Shown: positions 1 through 12,387, counted from the stretch's first letter. The stretch: DNA of 64,000 nt from Rozella allomycis CSF55 (GCA_000442015.1 KE561324.1:1-64000), one strand, 5' to 3'. Numbers and translations: made by a program. The notes: generated by a model not told the origin, from the sequence alone.

Positions 1-214
1 GGAATTAAAGATTTTGAATATGTTTTTAAAGTTGCCATATATAAACAATCTTATTGTTTAATGTTTTTATACTTTCCCAATTCTTAATGCCATAGTATGT
101 CACATCTTTAATGAAAGCCGTCTTTAAAAAAGGTTAAACAATATTATGTCAAACCCATATCAATATGTAATAATGTAAGTTCAAGTTAAGGTAAATTGCA
201 AAACAAACAAAAAT

Positions 215-1112
215 ATGGAAGCGATTTCTGGGCTTCCACTAGAACTCCTATTAAACATACTCCTCGTAGGATCTTTTATATATATTGGTAGGAATTGAAT
301 GATGATTTTCAAAATCTATCAAAATTATACGCGCTGACGAAAAAAATAATTGAAGATAAAGCATACTGGAATCTTAAAAAAACAAAGAAAACTATTCCGC
401 TTTTATCAAGATTTTTTAATGAATATGCAAGAATGGGTTCACGGCCTAAAGTAGATGAACTAACAAAAAGAAACATTTTGTCAAAACTTGATGAAAGCCA
501 GATCAAAAACGGCATATCATTAAATATCGAACAAATTCAGCTCGAATTCAAATTCAGAAAACTGTATTTGGTTAACAAACTTAAAAAGGGTCTAAGTAAT
601 CGGCCGTCCCCAAATGATTTAATCAAATTGCGAATATACAAGCCAACTCCAATTTCTTTGATTTTGGAATATAATATGAAGAAGGATATACTAAAAAAAG
701 CATTACTGCAAAGAATAAGTTCAAGAAGGACGTTCGAATGGGCTCACAAAACAAAAATACGTAAGCAAATAGGTGATGTGAATTAAAATCAGAATCTAAT
801 TGCTACCCAACATTAATAACAAAATGCCTGATACTCGACAAGCTTTTCAAAAGGAGGAAGTTATCTATTCATCTCATCATCAGACCAAGCAGGTATCTAG
901 TTGATCAAATTAACATACTTCCAAGCGAGCGAAAAACGCGTAATAATCAAATCCTTACTCCAAATTCGAGCTTTATAAAGTCAATAACGTCTAGACCTTC
1001 CGTTTCTTGCCTAAACAAACATAAACCTGTAGGTGAATTAAATATAGCATTAATAACTTGTCCCAGTATTAAGACTAAAATAGCATTTTTTGAGAATATA
1101 AACCGAAAATAA
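215..1112 (+). CDS. F-box-like protein, three exons
   Basis: Three exons (215-265, 292-760, 793-1112) joined by introns of 26 and 32 nt give 279 residues and keep one frame to a TAA. The N-terminus reads LPLELLLNIL at about residues 7-16, followed by a hydrophobic helix pattern and a Trp near residue 40. This is the layout of an F-box, which binds Skp1 in SCF ubiquitin ligases. The rest is basic and shows no LRR, WD40 or Kelch repeats, so no substrate domain is recognised. The third exon is not seen as an ATG-started frame because the splice removes the apparent stop at 784. The F-box call is inference from a short motif; the gene structure is better supported than the function. Confidence 0.5.
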
Positions 1113-1202
1113 TAAAATCATTATTTTTTCGCGTAAAAGTACTTTTTACTGAACAATACCAGCCCATTCCAAAAATTCGTTAACCCCATTTTATTTTTGC
1201 AG

Positions 1203-2758
1203 ATGAGTTCTGGAGACGTATATTTACGAGAACAATTTGAAAAAACAATCAAAGAACTTAAAAACATTAAACAGAAACTTGAATATACCGAAAAAGAAAA
1301 TCAACAATTAAAGAGATCCATTTTCGAATTGTCGTCTAGAATATCTAATTCTGTGATAAGAAGAAATCCTTTTATATTTGAGCCGGCAGAACCAGTTGTT
1401 GCTTCAGATGAAATTAAACCCAACAATGGAAAATCCTCGTCTCAATTCAGTGATAGCCGTCAATTTTTCAACAAATGTGACTTAAAAGTAATTCAAAGTA
1501 TATATTTGCCTAGGTAATGACTTTATTACAACCGGAATGCACAGGGACACTCCGGGGCTGTTTACACAGTAAAATTCAGCAATTGCGGTAGGTATCTGGC
1601 CAGCGGATCGTTTGACAAAACCATTCGAATATGGGATTTAGGAACTCAAAAAGAAGTACAACTTGTTATTGATAAGAAATAGATGGGGGTTTTGAATGGA
1701 CACACACTGAATGTGTCTGACATAGAATGGGGTCAGAGTCCAAATGAATTGCTCTCAGGCGGCTATGACTGCTCTTGTAAGGTAAGGAACTAATTTAAAT
1801 ATTTTCAGATATGGAATATTGAATACAAGAATGTGATCAATGATTTTCATACAGAAGGATTAAACCAGTGTGTGTCCTTTCATTCAGAGAATTTGGTTTT
1901 ATGTGGCACAAGTAGAAAAAAGATATGCGTATTTGACAAGAGACAAGCAAACCACGTGCTAGAATTTAAAAATAACTCAATTGTTAATTCAATGTAAGGA
2001 TTTAAGGTTTAGATCCTAGTTATGCTTACCGGGATGGATCACATATAGTGAGTGGTGACTCTTCTGGTTATTTAAAAACTTGGGATTTTAGAAGTTTGGG
2101 TACTATTTTTGCCACTTTGAATGAACCTTCGGGAAAACCTATTTCTCACATATCCACTTGCCTCAAAAATCCATGTATTTTTGAACTTTACTTCCTAATT
2201 TAGATCAGACTGAAGAGCCTCGATATATGGCTGTTAATAGTTATGATAATGGTACTAGGAATATATCTTGTTAATTAGTGTTAAGAGTATATGATCGCGG
2301 GCTAATACCTCCAAAAACTAAAAGAACTTTAATTCACTCACTTAGGAATCATAAAAATAAAAATTGGCCAATTAAAAGCTCATTTTTTCAAGGCATAGAA
2401 AGTGATAGCGTCAATTGTTTCTTTAATTAGGTGAGACTGACACAAAAGAGTCAGATAAAGGGGACACAGAGCTTTCATCAATTAATCATACGTAGTCTAT
2501 TAATTAAGTCTGATAAAGTTCCAATATATTCCTTGCTACAGGAAGCGTAGATCCGTACATATATGTCTATGATGTAAGCGGCCAACCAGTAAGATCTATT
2601 TTAGTATATATTAGGGGTCGGGTTCTTTATTGCAAAGATTAGAAGGGCATTCTGATAAAGTGTATTCCGTATGCTTTCATCCCAGTGAGCCCATTTTGGC
2701 AAGTGGATCTTCGGATAATTTGATTAAAGTATGGGTCCCAAAAACTAGAGTGGAATAA
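1203..2758 (+). CDS. WD40-repeat protein with N-terminal coiled coil
   Basis: Ten exons total 1281 nt (426 residues). Residues 1-50 form a Lys/Glu-rich coiled coil; from about residue 96 at least six WD40 blades follow. Recognisable pieces are GHSGAVYTVKFS, SGSFDKTIRIWD, LSGGYDCSCKIWN, SGDSSGYLKTWDF, ATGSVDPYIYVYD and a last blade with GHSDKVYSVCFHP ending SGSSDNLIKVW. WD40 propellers are interaction scaffolds; I do not recognise the orthologue, although NSYDNVLRVYDRG and the block before blade six look like family-specific signatures. Introns are 26-29 nt except the first, which is 57 nt and resolves into two abutting introns. The start is the ATG at 1203, preceded by a T-rich stretch. Confidence 0.85.
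1488..1544 (+). other. Two abutting introns with a zero-length exon
   Basis: The spliced WD40 gene needs 57 nt removed here to join a coiled-coil exon in phase 0 to GHSGAVYTVKFS. The segment splits exactly into a 26-nt GT-AG unit (1488-1513) and a 31-nt GT-AG unit (1514-1544) meeting at an AG|GT junction. Each half has the size of the single introns around it. Removing only the first half leaves a frame that meets a TGA, so both must go. Confidence 0.6.
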
Positions 2759-2808
2759 ATTTTGATTGGCAACCAATTTTCGCCTCAGCCACGTGGGGAG
2801 GTATCTTA

Positions 2809-3701
2809 ATGCTTTACAGGATCTTTGACAAATTCTCTACATTTTTCTTTGAACCCCTTTTTATTTTATGGAAACGTCTTTTTTTCAGAGGAATCGACTT
2901 CAAGTCCTTATCCCATCGCAATTCAAAATCAAACAAACTAATGTATCGCAAGAAGAAAAAGTATTCCCAGGTAGCTTCAAATTTTGAGGCTCGACAAATT
3001 CTCTCACCACAGTACGAAATTGAATCCCAGACCACACATGGAAACTTTCTGGAACCTATTCTTTCAGACATTTACAACTTTCCGTTAACTTCGACGAAAT
3101 CTAAGATCACATTGCCCAAAAAGAAGAAGACTTTGGTGCTAGATTTGGATGAGACCTTAGTGCATGCATCTATGGAGGACGATACAAATGTTAGTTGGCG
3201 AATTGAGGTTGAGGTTGAGGGTCTATCATGCCTATATTTCATTAGAAAACGCCCTTTTGTTGATTATTTTCTTGATATTGTTTCTAAATGGTATTCTTTA
3301 GTTATATTTACAGCAAGCAAGAGGGAATATGCATCTAAAGTTATTGATTTACTAGACAATGGTAGGAGTCTATTTAAAGATAGATACTACAGAGAAGTAA
3401 TGGTATTAATGATTTAACATAAAGTCTTGTATTTCAGAGAACGATACATCATATTACAAAAAGTTGGATATCATTGATTCTGACTTATCCAGCATATTCA
3501 TTATTGACAATTCCCCTTTGTCATTCGCTTTATTTCCAGGTATTTAAAAAATATGGCAATTTTTTAGATAATGGTGTTCATATAGAGACATGGAAAAACG
3601 ATAAAAACGATACTTCCTTATTTGACTTGTTATCGTTCCTAGATGCACTCAGATTTTGTAATGATGTTCGTTCAATTATATCATTAAAGCAATTCACATG
3701 A
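2809..3701 (+). CDS. NEM1: Nem1/CTDNEP1-type protein phosphatase
   Basis: HAD-family serine phosphatase with the DxDx(T/V) motif inside VLDLDETLVH at about residue 111. It is followed by KRPFVDYFLDIVSKWYSLVI, FTASKREYASKVIDLLDN and, after an intron, IIDNSP, then LLSFLDALRF and DVRSI. This arrangement matches Dullard/CTDNEP1 and yeast Nem1, which dephosphorylate lipin/Pah1 at the ER-nuclear membrane. The N-terminus is hydrophobic and basic, consistent with a membrane anchor. Two introns were placed: one of about 43 nt (3397-3439, acceptor ending CAGAG, exact site uncertain) and one of 28 nt (3540-3567). The stop at 3701 lies 7 bp from the stop of the convergent RRP40 gene. I see no Spo7 partner here. 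Confidence 0.9.
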
Positions 3702-3708
3702 AGATTAT

Positions 3709-4435
3709 TTATTTTGAAAGAATTTCTTCTATTATTCCTGATATGTTATCATCCGGAGAGTAATCTAGCCTTTTCAGCACCATCGATAACTGGATAGTTT
3801 CTTTATTGCTATTAGCCTTGATCCAAATTCTACCATTTAATCCCGTCGCGCATTCAAATGTAAAATTTGAACCAACCCCTTCAAGGATTTGAGAATCCGG
3901 TTTTAATGTTCTTTTACATAAGCCAGTGCTACAATGTACTATAAACCCATCGGATAACTCGCCAAATCCGTCTGATTTATTTAAAATTGACATGCAGCTT
4001 ATCTCTGGTTCTAAATCTTTGTTGGCTACAGTTACCCTCGCGTAGACAACACTTCCGACCTTTCAATTCTGAAATACTTTATTACGTTTAAATTTGGTCT
4101 ATTTCTTTTTGTAGCGCTTTCAAAAGCCAAGTTTGGTAGAATCGCCAACTGGTGACTTCCGATATCAACTCTGTAAAAATCGGTAAGTTTGGCTGTTACA
4201 ATACCAACAACTGGATCGTTTAAACTAGGAATATACTAGGAGAATAAATAAGTATACGTTTTACTCTTTTCTGTGAGCTTTCCAACCAGACTTTGTTATT
4301 TTCTTTATGCAAAATTCCAGGCTTTGTGCTTATAATTTTATCGTTTCTATACATCAGACCAGGTCCGATCTTTTTTGTGTCACTATTTTCACAATCATCA
4401 AGTTCAAAACCATCCCCAGGTAAAGCGATAGACAT
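3709..4435 (-). CDS. RRP40: Exosome complex component RRP40
   Basis: Cap subunit of the RNA exosome (S1/KH protein) acting in nuclear and cytoplasmic RNA processing and decay. Three exons join through introns 4236-4264 (29 nt) and 4060-4085 (26 nt). The N-terminal domain carries LPGD and a GPGLMYRNDKI segment. The S1 domain spans VVGIVTAKLTDFYRVDIG to VVYARVTVANKDLEPEISC. The KH domain carries the GLNGRIWI variant of the GxNG motif that typifies the Rrp4/Rrp40 family. Length (about 223 residues) fits the family. It is convergent with NEM1 with a 7-bp gap and divergent from the CFAP77-like gene with 97 bp between start codons. Confidence 0.9.
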
Positions 4436-4532
4436 TTTTTAGAAACGTAAATTTCGGTATTTACAACTATATTTGCTACCTCATAACGGACGCTACGTGT
4501 GTATAAAAATTACGTGGAAACCATAGCGACAA

Positions 4533-5345
4533 AATGGTTGTGAGTAACAAACCGAGTAATATTTTATTGCTAAAAAGCCCCGGTACACACAAAATTTACA
4601 TTCAATCATTTAGTTGGAAAAAGCAAACCTACTACATTTGATCTACCCGATGCTTCACATGTCTATGGGAAAAAAGTTGAAGAACCAAGGACAGCGCGGC
4701 AACCGGTACATAAATTTATATGTCTACATATCAGTGTTAACATCTTGGGTCGTCGTGGAAAAGAAACAAGAAGAAGAAAGGGGGTTAGATTTCATCACCA
4801 TGAACAAGGAAGCAACAAATAATGGTTACATAACTGCCAAAGACCAGCTGAAATGGAGAAAAGAACACGCAATACATCAGAAGAAAATAAACCACAATTT
4901 TCGATCGGAAAAAAAATTACAGTTACAGACGTCAAATAAAGATGGATATACGTATGGGATGGCTGTTAGGTAGGCTTGACGTGTATCTGATTAATTAGAC
5001 CATCAACGCCTGTATCAAGACTAATGACAGATTACTTCCAGGAAGAATGGCTAAAAAATCAAGAAAAGAAAAGATTGGAAAAAGAAAGACAAGAAGAAGT
5101 AATCATGTAGTATTCATTTAACGGAGGAACGTACCAAACAACACAAAGAACGATTGATGAAGTCGAACAAAATTCTCCAACAGAATCATACCCATGCGCC
5201 ACCAAAGGAGCGTAAAAGCCTAACTGCGGATCCTGCTGATTTATTCAAAATGACCAAGTTTAAAAACATTCCTCCCAAAATTGAATCAAAAAGAAATCCA
5301 GACGACCCTGCATTGATTAAGTATAAACAAAATATTGAAGTGTAG
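4533..5345 (+). CDS. CFAP77: Probable CFAP77 (DUF4483) axonemal protein
   Basis: The spliced reading gives an N-terminus with LLLKSPVGKSKPTTFDLPD and HVYGKK. Later segments are MNKEATNNGYITAKDQ, YTYG, RPSTPVSRLM and a Lys/Glu-rich helix. The order of short YG-containing blocks, a central MNKxA..GxxTAK block and a charged tail recalls CFAP77, a microtubule-inner or axonemal protein of motile cilia; this is recognition from memory. Introns near 4576, 4972 and 5099 splice cleanly (28-31 nt). The one near 4706-4734 does not: the expected GT-AG excision leaves the wrong phase. There may be a sequencing indel, a non-canonical site, or a longer 58-nt intron that deletes part of the motif. Other flagellar genes in the window support a ciliary role. 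Confidence 0.5.
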
Positions 5346-5352
5346 GAGATAT

Positions 5353-6690
5353 TTATTGTTTTGCCATTTTCAATTTCTTTAATCTTTTAATCTTTTCTTT
5401 TAAGTTTCTATCAATCAATTTAATTTTCGGAGCTGTGTAGTCGGTCTTTTTCAAAATTCCTTTGGGTGGATTTTGCGATGAATTTGACTGCGTTGAAGCG
5501 CCTTGTTCTTGTAGGGAAAGACGGACTTTTTTCTTTGCTGGCCTTTCAGACTTTTCAGAATTAAGTTTGATCTTGTTTTCTTTTACTTTCCTTTGCTTCC
5601 TCTTAGTTTTTGGCTTGGGCTTTTCCACTTCAAAAACTATGTTTAAAAACTAAATAACTTACTATATTTCTTTTCTTTTGGTAAAATGGATGATAGATTT
5701 TGAGGCAATTCAATATTGTGCAATTTAAGAGACTCTGCTATTATTTTCTTCATCTTTGAATGAATGGATGCAGAAGCAGAAATTTGAAGAAGATTCGAAA
5801 CAAACCAGTCCTTTTCTATAATACTACCAAGATTTCCATCGTTTTCTTCTCCTTCAAAAACATAATCTAAACTAACAAGAACCAATAATTTTACCTTCTA
5901 CCGCACCATTTAGTAAGGGATCAATGAAATAATCTTTAATTTTTTCAAAGACATTTTTCTTTTCACTTTGTTCAATCAATTCCATAATAGGTGTTAATAA
6001 AGCTGTAATAACGTTGGAAGGTACCTAAATCTAAATTATGTAGTATTTTTACTGAATCAGTTGAGCGTCTTAGACAACCGAGAAATTTGCTTATAATATG
6101 AAGCTTTATAGAATCTCTATCGGATTTTATACTAATTGAAGAAAGTGTTCTTTTGTTACCTTAAAGGACCCTCTTTCATAATCATTTTCCATTTTTCAAC
6201 CTGGACTAAATCCCAATTATTGTTTTTCAATAATAAGATTGAAGCTTGCAATACTTCTCTAAATAAATTGTAGTATTTGTTGAGTCTAGTGTTAATGATA
6301 AACCATTAAGCTACCTCCATTTATCAATCCCTGGCCATTCACGCATCATCGTATCCCAAAAGCATTTCAAGTGCAAGTCCCATTGTTTAGCGTTTAGAAA
6401 AAATTTCGCAAATTTCGAAGCAAGTTCTTGCTGAACCAGAGGTTTATCACTCATCCAATAACCTGATGACGTTGAAAATAAAATTTTACAATAATATAAT
6501 CCTTTCCAAACTTTCATACATTCAAGTTCAGTCATATCCATTTGTTGCGAAATAGTCGAAGAAAATTTTCGAAAACTTTGATCTCGGATTTTTTTGTCTT
6601 TTAATAAACGCAAATTATATTACCGGTATGAGCTAACAATTTCCCAAACTGTACTTGTTGCTCAGTTACATTATACTCATGTTCAACCAT
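5353..6690 (-). CDS. RRP1: Ribosomal RNA processing protein 1 (RRP1/Nop52 family)
   Basis: The N-terminal half reads FGKLLAHTDKKIRDQSFRKF, then MELxCMKVWKGLYYCKI-like sequence, SDKPLVQQELA, and a W-rich LHLKCFWDTMMREWPGIDKW. This is the diagnostic core of Rrp1/Nop52, a nucleolar factor for large-subunit (27S pre-rRNA) maturation. The C-terminal tail (5353-5628) is lysine-rich with PAKKKVRLS and KGILKKTDY, a typical nucleolar tail. The first intron is 26 nt just after the HT of the N-terminal block; several more short introns lie between 5640 and 6310 and were not all fixed. The stop is 7 bp from the stop of the convergent CFAP77-like gene. Confidence 0.87.
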
Positions 6691-6738
6691 TTGTTGTGGC
6701 TTGGCGACTTATAAAATATTTTAAAATAGTAGTAAAAT

Positions 6739-9700
6739 TTATTGTAAGATTAATCGATTATCGAATATGATTTGTCTTGAAATGTTTTTCAGCGAAAAAT
6801 GTTTTAATGTTTCAATAATGGCAATGTCTAATACGACTAGAATAAATGTGGATAGAAATATATTTGAAAATGAAATGTATAGAAATGTCTCTAAAGAGAT
6901 ATAAGACATCCATAATTTCCATTCGTATCTGCTTAATGAAAAAGGCAAGGGGCAATCTTCATTGATGACGGACATAACAGAGGCGGTAGAGATGTCAGGA
7001 ACTGATTTAAATATTTTTTCAGACCAACTTGGATGATGAATATAATAAATATACTCTTTGAAATTCTATCTCTATTGTTTGGAACAATTTACTTTGTTTA
7101 TAAAATGACATAGAAATCTATTTAGAAGTCTGTAACACTCGTATATCTTTTGATGTGGAGAGTTTTTGCTTAATTCATTGACAAGAGAGCAATTTAGTTT
7201 CTGATATACAGATTGAAAATTCTTATTAATGTAAAATTCATATGTCTGTATTGGGACAGTGATTAATTTACCTGAACGTCAGAGTTATCTAAACCGTGGT
7301 TTGACAATACAACCGCCTATATATATTATAATATAAATAGATTACATTTTCTTCGTTCAAATAATCCACCATCTTGTCGATTGTCATTTCACCGGATTCA
7401 TGAACGGTTTTCCCATGAATGTAAAATCCATGAAATGGTTCATCAAATATGAAAAGACTTTTATTTGAAAATGATAAAACATCGACAAGTTGCAACATGG
7501 GATTTCCTTTTATTTTGTTCACGAAAATTAATTCAAAAAGAACCTGTCAAAGAAAGTTGACGATTTTACTTGGGCGTATATTATAGTAAAAAATAAAGAT
7601 GTATGAAAGCCAAAAATTAGCAAGTACGATTTCACACCCTGGTTAATCGGATTGCTTACTCCAAAGAAACATAATGAAGAATAGCCAAACCATTCATTGG
7701 CAATCAGAAAGATAAAAATAGTCAAGAGAACATTTGTTCTTCGATTCAATCCAACTTTGACTATTTCATTCACTATAAACATAACTCTCCTAATTATGGC
7801 ATATTCATTCATTATACCATGCGCATGGATATTCTTTTCCTTCCCAATCCAATAGCAATATGGAACACGTCACAGATTTATAGAAATGTGAAATAATAGC
7901 GAAAGCACTTGTAATTACCAACGCTAACAATATTTGAATAAAAGTTGTCGTAATGGCAGAGTCATTTAATGGCAAAACATTGTGAAGAGCTCGTGTAACC
8001 TCATTGATAAAATTACTGTTACTCTGGACTTTATAAGTGAAAATCCAATAAAGAGTCAAAATATATAATGATAAAAAGGAATATAATGTGAATAAATCCA
8101 ATATTGATAGTAACCCTCTAGAAAAAGTCTATCGATCTTTAATGCACAAAATACCTCAGAATCGAATATAATTCCGTTTCTTTGCATCCTAAAACCCCAA
8201 ATGTACAGCGAATAAAGCCAAGAGCACACGAGCATTACAGAAACTATAGTTGCGACTATCGCTAGCACTGAAGTAGTGTTTGTATCATCAGACTTGTATA
8301 TCACGTCAATCTTAAATTATGTTTTGTATAATTGTCTACGGTTAAAGTCGCTGGCATCGCCACTGAAGCACTAGTAACAGAATAAGTCAACGTCATTATT
8401 GGCAGTTTCAATGTCTTTGTTTCCCAGTCTACATTGAATCTTCTTGAAAAAATATCTTCACATTTTACTCTATCGTAACAATTGAAACGTATTTTGTTAA
8501 TGCTGTACTAGATGACAAGCCAGTTATTGAATCTATTGGTACAAATCTTCGTACATAAACATCATCTTCAGAATATGCGTTATTATTAACAGACATTGAA
8601 AGTGGCTTAATCAAAATAGGCTGATAATTCCCATCGTCATCCAATATATCTCTCAACAATAAACTAAAACGTTACATGGTTCCAAAAATTCTTGATTTGT
8701 TTGCTTCAAGTTTAAGGCACATTTTACATTTTGATTGTTACCCAAGTATAATTGAAATTCTGAATCGATACAGCCAAAACCCTTTGAAGTCATTGGTAAA
8801 ATCCCCAAAAACGTTCCGTTAAGCGAATAGCGAAAAAAAACGATTTTCAGTTGTTTCTAAAAAATGAATTTCTTAGCTTTACTGGAAGTGTCAACTGTAT
8901 ATTTGAAGTGTAAGAATTCAAAGTAGAAATCGTATCACCTGAAAGTAATCGAACGTAGAGCCATGGGAATAATACCGGACTTTCGTCAAAGGAAATACTT
9001 TTTACATGTCTGAATTTATCCCAATACCGCTATTCCTTCTTCTATTTCTAGATATTGCTTGCACTAATGAACAAGGGGCGCTAGATTTTTCATAACCCGC
9101 CATCACACACATATTCACTAATGATTGGCACGAAGCGTCATAATTTAGTGACTGGCTCATTTTAAATGAAGATATTTACATTGCATTCGTAGGCAGTAGA
9201 AATGAAATATGTGGAGATATATGTAGACATCAAAGATATTGAAGGAATTAATCCAGAATTCGTGATGACGTTCTTTTAATATCAATTATTTAAAAAATTA
9301 CTTGAAAAGTCATACTGGTAATTGGATATTGCGAACTAATCGACGTAAAAGATGAACTTGGAACACATGCTGTATTATTGGAAGAAATCTGATGGCCAAC
9401 TGGGCATTGACACAAATTTCCATCAAATATCATCAAAGAGTCTGGGCACTTCAGGCATTTGGATTTATCAGACGATGGATAGGCATTGGTGGGACAAGGT
9501 AAGCAAGAAACCTGCCCCAACCGATTCCCAACCACATCAACATCCACTAGATATATTGTATTTTCATTACTTACCCAGGATGGAGGTTGAATTGCATTGA
9601 CATATTCGTGATGAAATGGAAATCCCGGGTTGACAATACATACAAACATTCCTATCAAATGAACTAGTTTGATTCAATAGACAAGACTGGCATTCGTCTA

Positions 9701-9930
9701 CATATATGCCACGGGAATTAAGTTGTCTAGTCTTTATATGACCAGTAACACACTCACAACTTCCCTGGGAATCTGTATTGATTTGTTACACATCGATAAA
9801 TACCTTGTAATGAATTCAAAGGACAATTGGAACATCTTAATTCATAAAGATCAAAGTATTGAGTTTGATCACACACCTGAGCGAGTGCACTGCCTAGAAT
9901 AAGGTAGAATGCATGTAATTGAAATTTCAT
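6739..9930 (-). CDS. TMEM67: Meckelin (TMEM67/MKS3) transition-zone membrane protein
   Basis: A signal peptide (FQLHAFYLILGSALAQVC) is followed by a cysteine-rich region with CxxC pairs such as CLPCPTNAYPSSDKSKCLKC and CQCPVGHQ. Then come a beta-rich extracellular part, several membrane segments (8300-7530), a soluble block with FHGFYIHGKTVHESGEM, and a terminal membrane helix (6739-6975). This order, and the conserved YYIHGxSVH block, match meckelin, a receptor-like component of the ciliary transition zone (MKS module). Many short introns split it, so exon edges are approximate. I take the ATG at 9930 because the frame upstream has only a TTG. Its presence implies a flagellum with a transition zone. 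Confidence 0.87.
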
Positions 9931-10023
9931 CAAAGCCCCCAAGTCAATTTTCTATAAATAAATATCAAAAATTAATAAAATTTATTGTAAAATTATCTAC
10001 TACTTATAATACGTGATCAATAA

Positions 10024-11948
10024 TCACTTCAAACTTGCCATTAGCATGGCATTGGTTAAGCCACTAACGTTAGTATCGAGGGGCTGCACTTTTGACCGGT
10101 TTTTATTTAAAATTGCTTTCGATCTATGAAGTTTTCCTTCTGAAGTTGTTCTTTTAGGAATATTGTCTAAATTGTGATTAGGGGTTATTGCAGTTAACGT
10201 CTTTCGCGAGAAATGATTTCTATTGTGGTAGCCGAATACATCTTCATCGTCGATTTCTAAATTTTCGTTAAATGGCTTTCTATTTTCTTGATTGGGAACC
10301 GGTCTATTGATCTTGCCAGTAGTAAGGTTTATTTGATCCTAAGATCTAATGATAGAAAAACTATTACAGATAGCAGGTATGATCTGTTAATTATAATCTT
10401 TTCAATCAATCTACTTGCATTGTTTGCATCTATAAATAAATCAATATTGCTGTTTGGAGGTGCCCGAAGTAGAGTTGGCCCAAAAACAATAGAAAGATTT
10501 TTGGCATCCATTTTCGTACTCTCATAATTTCTAATTATGAGATCGAAAAGTTCTAGCAAATGATTGAGTATTATCATATTCACTCTTGGAAGAAAGCCAA
10601 TTATCTTTTTTATGCATTCCAATCTTGTTTGCTCAAAATTTATTGCTTCTGCTGCCATAAAGCAGTCGTACAACTCAAAGGTAAGTAATGGTTCAGGTAG
10701 CTCTCTTAAGTAGCACTTCAAAAGTGATGCGATATTGTGGGGCGACTGGTCGGGTCCCAAAAACTTTCCAATCGCTCGACCTACTTCATGAAACTATAAT
10801 AAATTACCTTTGTTAATCTTGTATCTTAATTCCTTGACCAAAATTGTGCTACCAACGATTCGGAAAATGCCTTCTTCCTGTATTCCTATATATTTTAAAA
10901 TTGCACCAGCTTACCATATTTTTTTAAATATTCAAACAATTCATAAATAGGTTCAGGAATTCCTCCTTTTAAACCTAATGCAATGCGTAGGTCAACCAAG
11001 TCCCCTAGTACAGGCAAGCTTTTGCCGAATAAAGCTTCAACAGAGGACTCTTTCCGCCTTGTTAATTTCCTGAGCCTTTTAGGAAGTTCCATCACTCTTT
11101 GAAACAATTCAATGTGGCTAAGTAATTTAATGGCGGGATTTTCGACAAGGCTCGCAATGGTCGTTATTTGTAACACCGTTTTTACCTAATGCTTAAATAC
11201 TCTACAGATAATATTTTCTGTACAGTATTCAAATGTAGGAATATTGGAAGAGCAAACAGCATCCAGCAAGGCCAAAGCATCTTCATCTGAGAAAACAAAA
11301 GCGTTGTCATTTTTCAACTTTTTCAGTATTGAATTCGGCCACCAGAGACTGAAAATGGGTTTGATTGAGCTGTTCAATGCTAAGATTATCATCGAAAGGG
11401 AATATGACTCGAACAAATTCATTAATAGAACTATCAAAGCGACAAGTACTTTGGCAACGACGAAATCTCGATCCTTAAACAGTTTGTAGAGAACCATTTG
11501 TTTTCTCTTTCCAGATGGGATCGGATTGTGGACTCTGTATTAAAACTGTTCAGAGCATTTGACATGGAGTGAAGCCAAATGATTTTCTAAAGTCCGCAGG
11601 AATGTAGACTCTGCTTTTCTTTCGACATGCATGTAGGAAAAGGACAACGCAGAGTCTGCAGACTCGGGAGCGCTGGAAGGGAGCCATTCGACGAGCGAAG
11701 GATGGGAGAGACAATAAACGATTGGAAAACAGTATTGGACCAGTCACTGTTAGAATCGGGGATGCCAGGTGGGGCTTGATTTTGAGCCAAGGTGTATCAA
11801 AGAAGAGATCATTATCCAATTCATCATCGAATAAATGCGTTTCAGAGGACTGATGGAAGCTAGTATTAGAAAGAAGGGGACCTACCGTTTGTTTACTTTT
11901 AAGAAATTGAATTGGATGAATTTTTAAAGGCGTTGAATTTAGCGTCAC
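10024..11948 (-). CDS. Rho GTPase-activating protein (RhoGAP domain)
   Basis: The RhoGAP domain is clear from about 10960 to 10370: GIPEPIYELFEYLKKYG, then after an intron EEGIFRIVGS with the catalytic arginine finger, LLKCYLRELPEPLLTFELYD, and NLSIVFGPTLLR. The C-terminal tail (10330-10024) is Ser/Thr/Asn-rich and probably disordered, and the N-terminal part contains LFKDRDF and a hydrophobic helix bundle. RhoGAPs switch off Rho/Cdc42/Rac, linking to actin and polarity; the NADPH oxidase elsewhere in the window is a Rac-regulated enzyme class. The 5' exons (11186-11948) lie in overlapping frames that I could not join confidently. The start is therefore unresolved and no PH, SH3 or BAR domain is claimed. 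Confidence 0.75.
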
Positions 11949-12110
11949 ACTTCCTCTTACACCTCCTTGAATCGGGTGTTCGAAACTACTATGTAAATAT
12001 AAAATCAGACTTTATCGTATACAATAAAACATTATTTTAATCCATTAGAATAACGTGTAATATCAATTATAATCAAGACACCGCCAAGTTGTAAATTAAC
12101 TTCTTATGGT

Positions 12111-12387
12111 TTAGATTATTGCAACAATTAAATGCAACAACTCATATGCCTTCTTTTCTATTTCAATTAGTGTCGTTTTGTTACAGGAGGACTTCATCGG
12201 TATAAATCCCTTCGGTGAATCCTCTATTGACAGTAAAATATTGAAATAGTGTTAAGTCGATTTTCCATAGTCGTGCGTGAAGGGAAAGAAGAAACCAATT
12301 TCATCTGGTAACATCACAGAAACCAAACATGGCTCAAATGATGATTCATGTATGGAAGGAAAAGGGATATAAATTAAAGGATAAGAT
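12111..12387 (-). other. Protein-like reading frame with one in-frame TAA
   Basis: Directly downstream of the Crinkler stop, and in the same frame, about 45 codons (with LPDEIGFFFPFTHDYGKST) run to a TAA at 12252-12254. About 46 further codons in the same frame (with EDSPKGFIPMKSSCNKTT) then run to a TAA at 12111. The composition is protein-like, there is no good ATG, and no GT donor would splice out the middle stop. It may be a decayed gene, a remnant exon or chance. Nothing else is seen between 11949 and 12392. Confidence 0.25.
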
